From Hyphomicrobiaceae bacterium (GTDB lineage Bacteria; Pseudomonadota; Alphaproteobacteria; Rhizobiales; HXMU1428-3), in contig JANQQH010000386.1 in NCBI GenBank assembly GCA_028285025.1, forward strand, positions 1-9,118: a stretch of 9,118 nucleotides of DNA. Direction: 5' to 3'. The translations under genes and the position numbers were made by a program. This document shows positions 1-5,435 of this stretch, piece by piece (positions within the stretch are counted from its first letter, which is position 1; every line of letters begins with the position of its first letter). The notes beneath the pieces are model-generated. The model worked only from the letters and a program-made list of their open reading frames with translations, did no database searches and was not told the origin of the DNA.

Positions 1-285
1 CAAAGAGTTCTTCATCCGGCGCGGTGCCCGCAATTTACCGCCAAAGAAACGGCGAAAGAACGGATCATTTAAAAGCGGTGAGCGAAACTGTCTGGTGCGA
101 ACCCGGTGGCGAACATAAACATTAACTACAGCCGGTGCAGCTGAGCGTACAACAGGGGCAAAAGACAATTTTATCTCATCTTGCGACTTAGGAACTTTGG
201 CCACTAAAGAAGAAAAAGACCCAACCATAACTATAGCGCTAATCATAAGTAATGGGATAACTCGGCCCCTACCAAAACCTAACAT
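1..285 (-). CDS. Do-family (DegP/DegQ-type) periplasmic serine protease, N-terminal part
   Basis: This is the first 95 codons of a gene that runs off the left edge. The start at 285 is supported by a GGAG Shine-Dalgarno (294-297) eight bases upstream. The product opens with a basic stretch and a hydrophobic segment (about residues 10-28, VIPLLMISAIVMVGSF), a signal peptide or anchor, probably cleaved near SLVA. Then come SFAPVVRSAAPAVVNVYV and a basic-aromatic stretch ending DPFFRRFFGG, the usual opening of HtrA/Do proteases in alphaproteobacteria. These are ATP-independent chaperone-proteases that degrade misfolded periplasmic proteins. The catalytic His, Asp and Ser and the PDZ domains lie outside the window, so activity cannot be judged. 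A Do-type gene is commonly found just after rplQ in this class; here it has the same strand but sits 4.6 kb away. Confidence 0.85.
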   Translation of the reverse strand, partial: MLGFGRGRVIPLLMISAIVMVGSFSSLVAKVPKSQDEIKLSFAPVVRSAAPAVVNVYVRHRVRTRQFRSPLLNDPFFRRFFGGKLRAPRRMKNSL

Positions 286-487
286 CTGTATGTCTCCGCT
301 GTAAAAAAATATTCTTTTATGTTTTACGACTGAACGGACTTTAAACTGATCCGCTGTGTCCTTTCTAGACAATATATGCTATTTATCATTTTTTATATTA
401 ATAGGGCAAAATGAGTGAATTTCGATACTTTTTTGTTATATCTTTTACAAAAAGCATATTTTATCAATAGGATAATCAAAACTGTTA

Positions 488-648
488 AGTCCTGTCGACA
501 AATTCCATGACTAAAGAATTTGAACAGGTTTTTGAGCAAAATTGCGTTAGATATTCGCAAGGATATCGGGCATATTTCAAGACTATCTGATGAAATTAAA
601 GCCAAAAATATCCCAAATAATTTAGTCATGGAATTTGCCAACAGGGCC
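488..648. mobile_element. MITE-like element with 35-nt imperfect terminal inverted repeats, flanked by TA
   Basis: Arms 488-522 and 614-648 are inverted copies of each other, matching at 29 of 35 positions by my hand alignment. The central 16 bases AAATTCCATGACTAAA are identical. The element is 161 bp, and TA lies immediately outside each end (486-487 and 649-650). This is the appearance of a miniature inverted-repeat transposable element mobilised by a TA-targeting transposase such as the IS630/Tc1 group or the IS427 branch of IS5; the family is inference. The interior is too short for a transposase. A stop-free plus-strand frame (511-648, ending at TAG 649-651) without an ATG could be a transposase remnant or chance. 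The right end lies only 11 bases from the SRPBCC ribosome binding site, so insertion probably replaced or supplied that gene's promoter. Confidence 0.65.
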
Positions 649-659
649 TAGTGCCACCT

Positions 660-665
660 AAGGAG
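660..665 (+). promoter_or_regulatory. Ribosome binding site of the SRPBCC gene
   Basis: AAGGAG lies five bases before the ATG at 671. It is a near-perfect Shine-Dalgarno and fixes the start of the SRPBCC gene. It begins 11 bases after the end of the adjacent inverted-repeat element. Confidence 0.75.
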
Positions 666-670
666 AAATC

Positions 671-1156
671 ATGAAATCGTTTTTCAAAACCACATCTCTT
701 ATTACATCCAGCCTGCTTTTTTTGGCAACACCAGCTTTAGCAATTGAAGTAAAAAAAGAAAAAATCGTCAATGTGCCAATAATAAAGGTGTGGGACAAAA
801 TCGGTGGCTGGTGCGCAATAAAAGACTGGCACCCTGTAATTACCGATTGTAAAGAGATCCGCAATGGCGAACAAATCCGGCGCATTCTAACCCTTGATGG
901 TGGCGGGGAAGTCAAAGAATTATTAACCGGAGAAAACGAAAACAGCTATTCCTACATTATTGAATCTGGTGTCTTACCTGTTGAAAATTATAAATCAACC
1001 CTGTCTGTAACTGCATTGGATAATGACAAAACCAAAATCACCTGGATGGGTAATTTTAAAGGCGGTAAAGGCAAAACAGACCAAGAGGCAGCAGAGGTGA
1101 TGAGCGGCGCCTATGAAGCTGGATTAAAGGCCATCGCCAAAGATTTAGATAAGTAA
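671..1156 (+). CDS. Exported SRPBCC-fold (polyketide cyclase/START-like) protein
   Basis: The 161-residue product begins with a clear Sec signal peptide (MKSFFKTTSLITSSLLFLATPALA, cleavage after ALA at about residue 24). The mature part resembles the SRPBCC/polyketide cyclase-2 family: an opening beta strand with V(P)IIKVWDKIGGWCAIKDWHP, a charged middle, strands SYSYIIESG and TKITWMGNF, and a long C-terminal helix (EVMSGAYEAGLKAIAKDL). The fold makes a deep hydrophobic pocket that binds lipids, polyketides or other small ligands. Exported members are common in proteobacteria but mostly without known function, so I assign none. Two cysteines (in GGWCAIK and ITDCKE) could pair in the periplasm. 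The start is set by AAGGAG at 660-665. The gene stands alone between two inverted-repeat elements, with no partner in the same transcript. Confidence 0.85.
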   Translation: MKSFFKTTSLITSSLLFLATPALAIEVKKEKIVNVPIIKVWDKIGGWCAIKDWHPVITDCKEIRNGEQIRRILTLDGGGEVKELLTGENENSYSYIIESGVLPVENYKSTLSVTALDNDKTKITWMGNFKGGKGKTDQEAAEVMSGAYEAGLKAIAKDLDK

Positions 1157-1194
1157 ACTAAGCAAATTCATAAAAAAGGCTAGCCTAAAAACTC

Positions 1195-1364
1195 GGCTCA
1201 GGACCTATTAATCTTATGCGTTCTGCCCTGTCTAGCCTCTATCTGAGCAGACCGAAAGAGGCAGGAAATATGATTTATTTTCAAGCCTTTCGAACGCACT
1301 CAGAGAGAGGTTAGACAGCGCCCGCTAAGCCAACAGAACACATAAAATTAATAGGTCCTGAGCC
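1195..1364. mobile_element. Second MITE-like element: 170-bp long imperfect palindrome
   Basis: The outer arms 1195-1225 and 1334-1364 match at 29 of 31 positions when one is reverse-complemented; both begin GGCTCAGGACCTATTAAT. The inner arms 1228-1247 and 1299-1318 match at 18 of 20 (CTGTCTAGCCTCTATCTGAG against CTGTCTAACCTCTCTCTGAG). The right half has about a dozen extra bases between outer and inner arms. The whole element would fold into a long hairpin on either strand, typical of MITEs and of solo insertion-sequence ends brought together by internal deletion. I see no clear target duplication (CTC on the left, TAG on the right) and no transposase coding. Its terminal sequence differs from that of the element at 488-648, so two separate mobile families are involved. 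As RNA it could also act as a terminator or stabiliser for the SRPBCC transcript. Confidence 0.65.
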
Positions 1365-1440
1365 TAGAATAATTCAAAACTTGAAAAAGTTGTTGATTCC
1401 ATCAAATCATTCGTGGTCATTAACAAAATTTTAGTATCAA

Positions 1441-1473
1441 CTCTGTATCACATTTTTGTGAACAGAGATTTTT
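1441..1473 (+). terminator. Possible rho-independent terminator upstream of the haloperoxidase-like gene
   Basis: CTCTGTATCACA (1441-1452) pairs with TGTGAACAGAG (1457-1467) over 11 bp with one bulged A and a TTTT loop. It is followed by GATTTTT (1467-1473). The stem is only moderately GC-rich and the T-run is short. It would stop readthrough from the SRPBCC side before the next gene. The same dyad could instead be a regulator binding site. Confidence 0.4.
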
Positions 1474-1519
1474 AAATTATCTCAGCAGTCCTGAAAAAAT
1501 GTTTGTGGTTATTCAGGTT

Positions 1520-1537
1520 TAAGGGATGAATCCCTTA
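1520..1537. promoter_or_regulatory. Candidate operator: perfect 8+8 palindrome before the haloperoxidase-like gene
   Basis: TAAGGGAT and ATCCCTTA are exact inverted copies separated by GA, ending 24 bases before the ATG at 1562. Position and symmetry suit a dimeric repressor site or a small hairpin in the 5' leader. The regulator is unknown and none is encoded in the window. Confidence 0.35.
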
Positions 1538-1561
1538 CGATCTTTAGTAAAGAGGTAAACA

Positions 1562-2257
1562 ATGCCTAACCACAAACACGGCAAATTTCAAACAGGTCGA
1601 TCCCTTATATCTAGACGCAATTTTCTTCTGGGCGCGTCTTCACTTTCATTTACAACACTTACAGGTTGTGCTGGCCAATTTGGCAGCAGCAAATCATACC
1701 TCACCAATGTGATTGAGCCGAACAACCAAAGCCTTGTCTTTCATTGGACAGACATTGCTTTGCAAGCGCTCAGAGATCAACTCGTGCCCCCTCCATTAGC
1801 CTCCAGAGCACTGGCAATGGGGCATGTAGCTGGTTTCTTAGCTGTAAATGGCATAGAAAAGCGTTATCAAGATGATTACCATTTAGAACCTGCACCATCA
1901 GGCGCTGACCCTTCGGTTGCCTATGGTATCGCAGCCTGGACCGCTTTTGCAGAACATTTCCAACAACCTATGTTGTTTGATAAACTTGCCTTTCTCAAAA
2001 AATACCCCAATGGAGAGGCAAAGGATCTAGGTATTGAATGGGGGCGCAGAATTGGCCGTTTCATTGTTAAAGAACGCACAAACGATGGGGCTGAGCCAAG
2101 CAAAGTAAATTTCTATCTACGCCGCTATCAGCGCCGAAATGATGCTTTAAGATGGAGACCGACAGGCCCACTGTTTGATTCAGGAGCCACAGAACCAGCA
2201 TTTAGAGAAACTTACCATCGAGGTCTAATACCAGGTTTTGGAGCTGTAAAACCATGA
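1562..2257 (+). CDS. N-terminal fragment of the broken haloperoxidase-like protein
   Basis: This is the 231-residue reading frame that would actually be translated from the original start. It holds the Tat/lipoprotein signal (RR at about residues 18-19, lipobox Cys at about 36) and the helical N-terminal domain with PPPLASRALAMGHVAGFLAVNGI, typical of haloperoxidase-like PAP2 proteins. It lacks every anion-binding residue, so it cannot be catalytic alone. It ends at the premature TGA 2255-2257. It should be treated as part of the pseudogene unless the stop is shown to be a sequencing error. Confidence 0.6.
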   Translation: MPNHKHGKFQTGRSLISRRNFLLGASSLSFTTLTGCAGQFGSSKSYLTNVIEPNNQSLVFHWTDIALQALRDQLVPPPLASRALAMGHVAGFLAVNGIEKRYQDDYHLEPAPSGADPSVAYGIAAWTAFAEHFQQPMLFDKLAFLKKYPNGEAKDLGIEWGRRIGRFIVKERTNDGAEPSKVNFYLRRYQRRNDALRWRPTGPLFDSGATEPAFRETYHRGLIPGFGAVKP

Positions 2258-2459
2258 GCGATGCCCACAGCAGATCATTTCCTATCACCAGCCTTTCTGG
2301 ATCCTGAAAGCCCCGAGTTTGCCCATCAATATGCTATGGTAAAAAGAACTAGGGGCCTCTGATAGCACAACAAGAACCGATGATGAAAGCCAGATCGCAT
2401 TTTTCTGGGAAGATGGCCCTTGGGGGGTAACACCACCAGGCCATTTTGCCGTCATCGCC

Positions 2460-2987
2460 ATGCAGATCTATCAAAATTTCAATATGTCTTTGGTTGATCA
2501 AGCCCGGGCAATGGCATTAACCAGCATGGCAATGGCCGATGCAGCAATAGCCACCTGGCATTCAAAATACACTCATGACATCATTCGCCCAGAAACAGCC
2601 ATTCGCTATCGGGCCGCACAATTTAACAACCCTGACCCCCGTGTCACTATCCAGCGGAACTGGAAATCATTGATACCCACACCTCCATTTCCCGCCTATA
2701 CATCTGGCCACTCCGCCTTTGGAGCGGCGGGCACCAAAATGATCGCCAATATAATTGGCCGTGATCGTATCTCATTTTCTAAAAAAGCCGCTGATACCGT
2801 CATTTGGCCGGATCATCTGTCTGGTGTCACCCGCCATTGGAACAGTTTAAGCGCTGCAGCTGATGAAAATGGTATGAGCCGCATTTATGGCGGCGTTCAC
2901 TGGATGGCTGATAACACACAAGGGCTTAAAGCCGGCCGTGCGATCGCAAACTACATTCACAAAACCAAGTTCCGGAGTAAAGCCTAA
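2460..2987 (+). CDS. C-terminal catalytic fragment of the broken haloperoxidase-like protein
   Basis: From the ATG at 2460 the frame encodes 175 residues containing all three PAP2 motifs: K36 and R43-P44, S82-G83-H84, and S140-R141 with H147 and D151 (numbered from this ATG). In the vanadium chloroperoxidase family the equivalent Lys, Arg, Ser, Gly, Arg and His hold vanadate or phosphate and the two His are catalytic. No ribosome binding site precedes this ATG and the fragment lacks an export signal, so independent function is unlikely. The open frame itself extends upstream of the ATG to the frameshift region near 2346. Confidence 0.5.
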   Translation: MQIYQNFNMSLVDQARAMALTSMAMADAAIATWHSKYTHDIIRPETAIRYRAAQFNNPDPRVTIQRNWKSLIPTPPFPAYTSGHSAFGAAGTKMIANIIGRDRISFSKKAADTVIWPDHLSGVTRHWNSLSAAADENGMSRIYGGVHWMADNTQGLKAGRAIANYIHKTKFRSKA

Positions 2988-2989
2988 TG
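2974..2989 (+). promoter_or_regulatory. Translational coupling signal: GGAG plus TAATG overlap
   Basis: GGAG at 2974-2977 lies nine bases before the barrel ATG (2987-2989), whose first A is the last base of the TAA stop of the enzyme gene. This arrangement implies that the barrel was translated in step with the upstream enzyme. With the enzyme gene broken, ribosomes no longer reach this stop in the normal frame, so barrel expression now depends mainly on the GGAG itself. Confidence 0.6.
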
Positions 2990-4012
2990 AAGACGGTAAG
3001 TGATATAATATTTAAAGTCCTATTTGCAGCTATCTTCACAATAGGTATGTTCACACATATCAGCCTCTTAGCGGCCAAAGATAATGCGCTGAACCCAGAT
3101 AATCTTTCTTTTTTTGAAGAGCCCTTAGCCATAGATTTATATGGCTTCACGCTAAGTTATAATCAACTCATAGATTTACCAGTTTTTCATGATTTCAATC
3201 GTGATGATACCGATTTTAACCCGCGCACAAACTTTCGAGTAAATTTAGAACGCCAGCTTCCCAATGCGATAACAATAGGTGGCACATATCTCGGTATCTA
3301 TGAAGATGAAGAAGCCGACGAATATACTGACCGCTGGGAGGTATATGCCAGCAGCATTTGGGGCAGATTATCTGGTGGAGAGGTAAATAGCTCAGTACGA
3401 GAGGCAACCCGTCGCTGGCGCGGAGCGGGCAATGCTGAGCTAGAATTTGATGATGTGCTCGGCACGTTAGAAGAAGATGACCTGGGCGGGGCTTACCATC
3501 TTCGTATGTCAGCCTTCACATTCAATCTAGGCATAGATGAACATGGCAATTCCGATTATGGAATAACCTATGAACGCCCAAATAAATATATCGATGTCAG
3601 ACTTGCAGGTCGTTACACCGACAGCGAATTTACCCCCGAAAATAGCAATCAAGCCTTCAACACAAAAGCAGTTGGCCTTGTCACCCAGATTGAATATGGC
3701 AGCTTTGCCATAGATTTAGGACTGGGTTTTGAACGCCTTAAAAGTGCTACAGTCAAAGCAGACCGTCATTTTATCTCTACAGGTCTCCATTATAAAGTAC
3801 GCCGTTTAACCCTTTCAGCAGAAGGTCATTGGGGTGAAATTGAAAATGCTGACGAAGAAAGCTATGCTCTTGGTGCCAGATATGATTTAGCCAGAGGGTT
3901 ATCCATAAACTTTGGCTATAATTATGCAAAATCCAAAGCAATCATCAATGGCATCACCATTCAAGATGTAGATGAATCAAAATTTATTTCCTCATTAAGA
4001 TATGAGTTCTAA
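2987..4012 (+). CDS. Predicted outer-membrane beta-barrel (porin-like) protein
   Basis: The 341-residue product has a signal peptide (about residues 1-30, hydrophobic core VLFAAIFTIGMF, likely cleavage after SLLAA). The rest is a run of amphipathic beta strands with alternating hydrophobic residues (FRVNLERQL, AITIGGTYLGIY, WEVYASSIWG, FAIDLGLGFERL, LSINFGYNYAKS). It ends in RYEF, with the C-terminal aromatic typical of substrates of the Bam assembly machinery. Acidic loop-like stretches (DEEADEY, TLEEDDLGG) are frequent. The length and strand pattern suit a porin of about 16 strands, but I cannot name the family or the solute. Its start overlaps the stop of the haloperoxidase-like gene (TAATG), so the two were probably one operon, and the barrel may have supplied or released that enzyme's substrate or product. 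The barrel frame itself is intact. It lies on the opposite strand to the ribosomal genes. Confidence 0.75.
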   Translation: MKTVSDIIFKVLFAAIFTIGMFTHISLLAAKDNALNPDNLSFFEEPLAIDLYGFTLSYNQLIDLPVFHDFNRDDTDFNPRTNFRVNLERQLPNAITIGGTYLGIYEDEEADEYTDRWEVYASSIWGRLSGGEVNSSVREATRRWRGAGNAELEFDDVLGTLEEDDLGGAYHLRMSAFTFNLGIDEHGNSDYGITYERPNKYIDVRLAGRYTDSEFTPENSNQAFNTKAVGLVTQIEYGSFAIDLGLGFERLKSATVKADRHFISTGLHYKVRRLTLSAEGHWGEIENADEESYALGARYDLARGLSINFGYNYAKSKAIINGITIQDVDESKFISSLRYEF

Positions 4013-4187
4013 ACCATTCTTTTTAGTTGAAAAAAATTTAAGCAAACATACCGACAAAAGCAGATCATTCTTTAAATTATCTAAGATAATATGTCGGCCA
4101 GCTATGGACATTCAAATAAAATACGGTTTTATTAGCAGGCCTGTTATTTGCGGCACTTACCTCGTTAAGCACCGATATTTTATAGTC

Positions 4188-4217
4188 TTGACTACATCAT
4201 GTTATGAAACCTAGTGT
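4188..4217 (+). promoter_or_regulatory. Candidate sigma70-type promoter of the GNAT gene
   Basis: TTGACT (4188-4193) and TAGTGT (4212-4217) are separated by 18 bases and point toward the ATG at 4254. The -35 is good and the -10 has four of six consensus bases. Transcription would start near 4224, giving a leader of about 30 nt. The call is moderate because the -10 is imperfect. Confidence 0.35.
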
Positions 4218-4253
4218 CAATAGCACGCAAAAAACGCTCTTTGATAAAGTCTT

Positions 4254-4739
4254 ATGCCGCTGTCCATTCGTAAATTTGAAGCATCCGACACATTGAAAAT
4301 ATTGGAACTTAGCATAAAAGCATGGCAACCAGTATTTAAGGAGTTAAAACCTGCTGTGCAAGATTATGTGTATCACAGCTTCTATCCAAACGGATGGCAA
4401 GTCCACCAATCTGCTGATATCAAAAAGCTACTTCAAAAAGAAGGAGAAAACGTTTTTGTTGCCTGCCTTGAGGAAACAATCGCTGGTTTTGTAGGTATCC
4501 GAATCCATCCAGAAGACTCAATGGGAGAAGTCTACATTCTCGCTGTTGATCCATCTTTCCAACGCCAAGGGGTCGCGACTGCTTTGATAAACTTTGCAAT
4601 GAGCAAAATGAAGGACGCGGGTATGGCAATTGTTATGGTTGAAACCGGGGGTGACCCTGGACATAAAAATTCAAGACAGACCTATGAAAGCGTTGGGTTC
4701 GAAAGATGGCCGGTTGCTAGATATTTCCGTCAACTTTGA
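4254..4739 (+). CDS. GNAT-family N-acetyltransferase
   Basis: This 161-residue protein spans a complete GNAT fold, which transfers an acetyl group from acetyl-CoA to an amine. It opens with the usual first strand (SIRKFEASDTLKILEL). Strand 4 (GEVYILAVDP, residues 91-100) leads into the acetyl-CoA pyrophosphate loop QRQGVA (103-108, the Q/R-x-x-G-x-G/A signature with Ala last) and helix ALINFAMSKMKDAG. The C-terminal part (VMVETGGDPGHKNSRQTYESVGFERW) is motif B, with the NxxxRxxYExxGF-like pattern typical of the family. The substrate cannot be deduced. An in-frame stop at 4245-4247 makes 4254 the first usable ATG; there is no strong Shine-Dalgarno, so expression may be low or nearly leaderless. 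It is probably a cytoplasmic single gene, convergent with rplQ and separated from the barrel gene by 241 nt. Confidence 0.85.
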   Translation: MPLSIRKFEASDTLKILELSIKAWQPVFKELKPAVQDYVYHSFYPNGWQVHQSADIKKLLQKEGENVFVACLEETIAGFVGIRIHPEDSMGEVYILAVDPSFQRQGVATALINFAMSKMKDAGMAIVMVETGGDPGHKNSRQTYESVGFERWPVARYFRQL

Positions 4740-4878
4740 AATCCATTCCGAATAGAAAAGTTTAAAATACCCAAAGAAACGGTTTTCGAATGCCAGAAGT
4801 CACTTTCAGATCAAATCCAGAATTAAAAACGGCAGTGCAACTTAGTCCCAAAACCAATTCATAACCTGAACTGAGACA

Positions 4879-4912
4879 CAAAAAAGCTCATCCTAAATAA
4901 ATAGGATGAGCT
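4879..4912 (-). terminator. Rho-independent terminator of the rplQ transcript
   Basis: On the minus strand, AGCTCATCCTA (4912-4902) pairs with TAGGATGAGCT (4895-4885) in an uninterrupted 11-bp stem with a six-base loop. It is followed by a run of T (4885-4880). It lies 31 bases past the rplQ stop, the expected place for the end of the alpha operon. The plus-strand side has no T-run, so it would not efficiently stop the convergent GNAT transcript. Confidence 0.85.
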
Positions 4913-4943
4913 AATAAAACTAAAATCAATAAAAGCCAATTCC

Positions 4944-5375
4944 TTAAGCTGCAGCCTCAGTTGCCTCTTCAACCTCCCGCTCAGCTGTTGGCCCAGAATC
5001 TTGGCCACGTGCGCTCTCGTCGCGATCAACTAGCTCAATCACGGCAACAGGCGCTGAATCACCATAGCGATAGCCAGCTTTCAAAACCCGGGTGTACCCA
5101 CCCTGACGATCTTTATAACGATCTGCCAACACATCAAACAGCTTCTTGGTCATCGCCTCATCGCGAATACGGCTAGCAGCAAGCCGGCGTGAATGAAGGT
5201 TGCCGCGCTTACCCAAAGTGATAAGCTTATCCATAACGCGCTTCATTTCTTTGGCTTTGGGCAAAGTGGTTACAATTTGCTCGTGCTTAATCAGCGCAGC
5301 TGCCATATTAGCAAACATCGCTGTGCGGTGACTTGAAGTCCGATTTAATTTCCGCCCCTTCTTACCGTGACGCAT
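4944..5375 (-). CDS. rplQ: 50S ribosomal protein L17
   Basis: The 143-residue product begins [17 protein letters not shown], the hallmark opening of bacterial L17, and continues through [44 protein letters not shown] to [28 protein letters not shown]17 sits near the peptide exit tunnel of the large subunit. I place the start at 5375, with GAGGAG upstream on the minus strand, because a longer frame starting nine codons earlier adds residues absent from the family and swallows this ribosome binding site. A C-terminal acidic, Ala-rich tail of about 25 residues (ending EEATEAAA) extends beyond the core, as in many alphaproteobacterial L17 proteins. It is last in the operon, 60 nt after rpoA and just before the terminator. 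Confidence 0.97.
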   Translation of the reverse strand: MRHGKKGRKLNRTSSHRTAMFANMAAALIKHEQIVTTLPKAKEMKRVMDKLITLGKRGNLHSRRLAASRIRDEAMTKKLFDVLADRYKDRQGGYTRVLKAGYRYGDSAPVAVIELVDRDESARGQDSGPTAEREVEEATEAAA

Positions 5376-5435
5376 GGAATATCTCCTCAATCCCGCCTTC
5401 AAAGCTCTTCATCAAGCTGGGCGGCGTGTTAAAAC

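Larger units (their letters stand above)
286..670. other. Divergent intergenic region, AT-rich
   Basis: This 385-nt stretch separates the protease gene (leftward) from the SRPBCC gene (rightward), so it should hold promoters for both. It is markedly AT-rich. I found the protease ribosome binding site at 294-297, the SRPBCC ribosome binding site at 660-665, and an inverted-repeat element at 488-648. Several weak -10-like words occur, but no -35/-10 pair is good enough to call. An open frame on the minus strand (641-393) starts inside the element's right repeat and has no recognisable domain, so I treat it as chance. Confidence 0.6.
1157..1561. other. Intergenic region holding an inverted-repeat element, a hairpin and a palindrome
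   Basis: These 405 nt contain no credible gene on either strand. They hold a 10-bp palindrome AGGCTAGCCT (1177-1186), a 170-bp inverted-repeat element (1195-1364), a hairpin with T-run (1441-1473), a perfect-arm palindrome (1520-1537) and an AGAGG ribosome binding site (1551-1555) for the haloperoxidase-like gene. No good sigma70 pair was found; TTGTGG at 1503 has only a poor -10 partner. Confidence 0.6.
1562..2987 (+). pseudogene. Vanadium-dependent haloperoxidase / PAP2-type phosphatase, broken by a nonsense codon and a frameshift
   Basis: Read through two lesions, this is one full-length protein of the vanadium haloperoxidase/PAP2 phosphatase superfamily. The N-terminus has a twin-arginine motif (SRRNFLLG) and a lipobox (LTGC), so the intact protein would be a Tat-exported, folded lipoprotein. 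Lesion 1: GAVKP is followed by TGA at 2255-2257 where the family pattern favours Trp (TGG), and the same frame then continues sensibly. Lesion 2: an A-run of five at 2341-2345 has one base too many; removing one A joins ...YAMVK to ELGASDSTTRT and on to FWEDGPWGVTPPGHF. Catalytic motifs all lie in the last third: K(x6)RP in KYTHDIIRP, SGH in PPFPAYTSGHS, and SR(x5)H(x3)D in SRIYGGVHWMAD. Such enzymes oxidise halides with peroxide or hydrolyse phosphate esters; which one applies here cannot be told. AGAGG at 1551-1555 supports the start. It shares a TAATG overlap with the barrel gene. Confidence 0.85.

Noticed and set aside
393..641. 82-codon open frame on the minus strand left of the SRPBCC gene
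   Set aside because: It begins inside a repeat arm of the inverted-repeat element, has no convincing ribosome binding site or domain, and lies in AT-rich DNA.
511..651. Stop-free plus-strand frame inside the first inverted-repeat element as a small gene
   Set aside because: There is no ATG and no ribosome binding site. It may be a remnant of a transposase end but cannot be called as a gene.
1177..1186. AGGCTAGCCT palindrome as terminator of the SRPBCC gene
   Set aside because: The stem leaves no loop and no T-run follows it on the plus strand.
2255..2257. TGA read as tryptophan (alternative genetic code)
   Set aside because: TGG encodes Trp throughout the housekeeping genes and TGA serves as a normal stop for secY and the GNAT gene; the same gene also has a frameshift. 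Decay or sequencing error is simpler.
4002..4214. 70-codon plus-strand frame after the barrel gene
   Set aside because: It overlaps the end of the barrel gene, has no recognisable protein character and runs through the intergenic region holding the probable GNAT promoter.
286..4943. Defence island, toxin-antitoxin pair or prophage remnant
   Set aside because: No nuclease, toxin, antitoxin, integrase, phage structural gene or repeat-spacer array is encoded. The GNAT protein lacks a neighbouring DUF1778-type antitoxin, so a GNAT toxin pair is not supported.
5376..5402. Longer rplQ with nine extra N-terminal residues
   Set aside because: L17 begins MRHG; the GAGGAG ribosome binding site for 5375 lies within the proposed extension.
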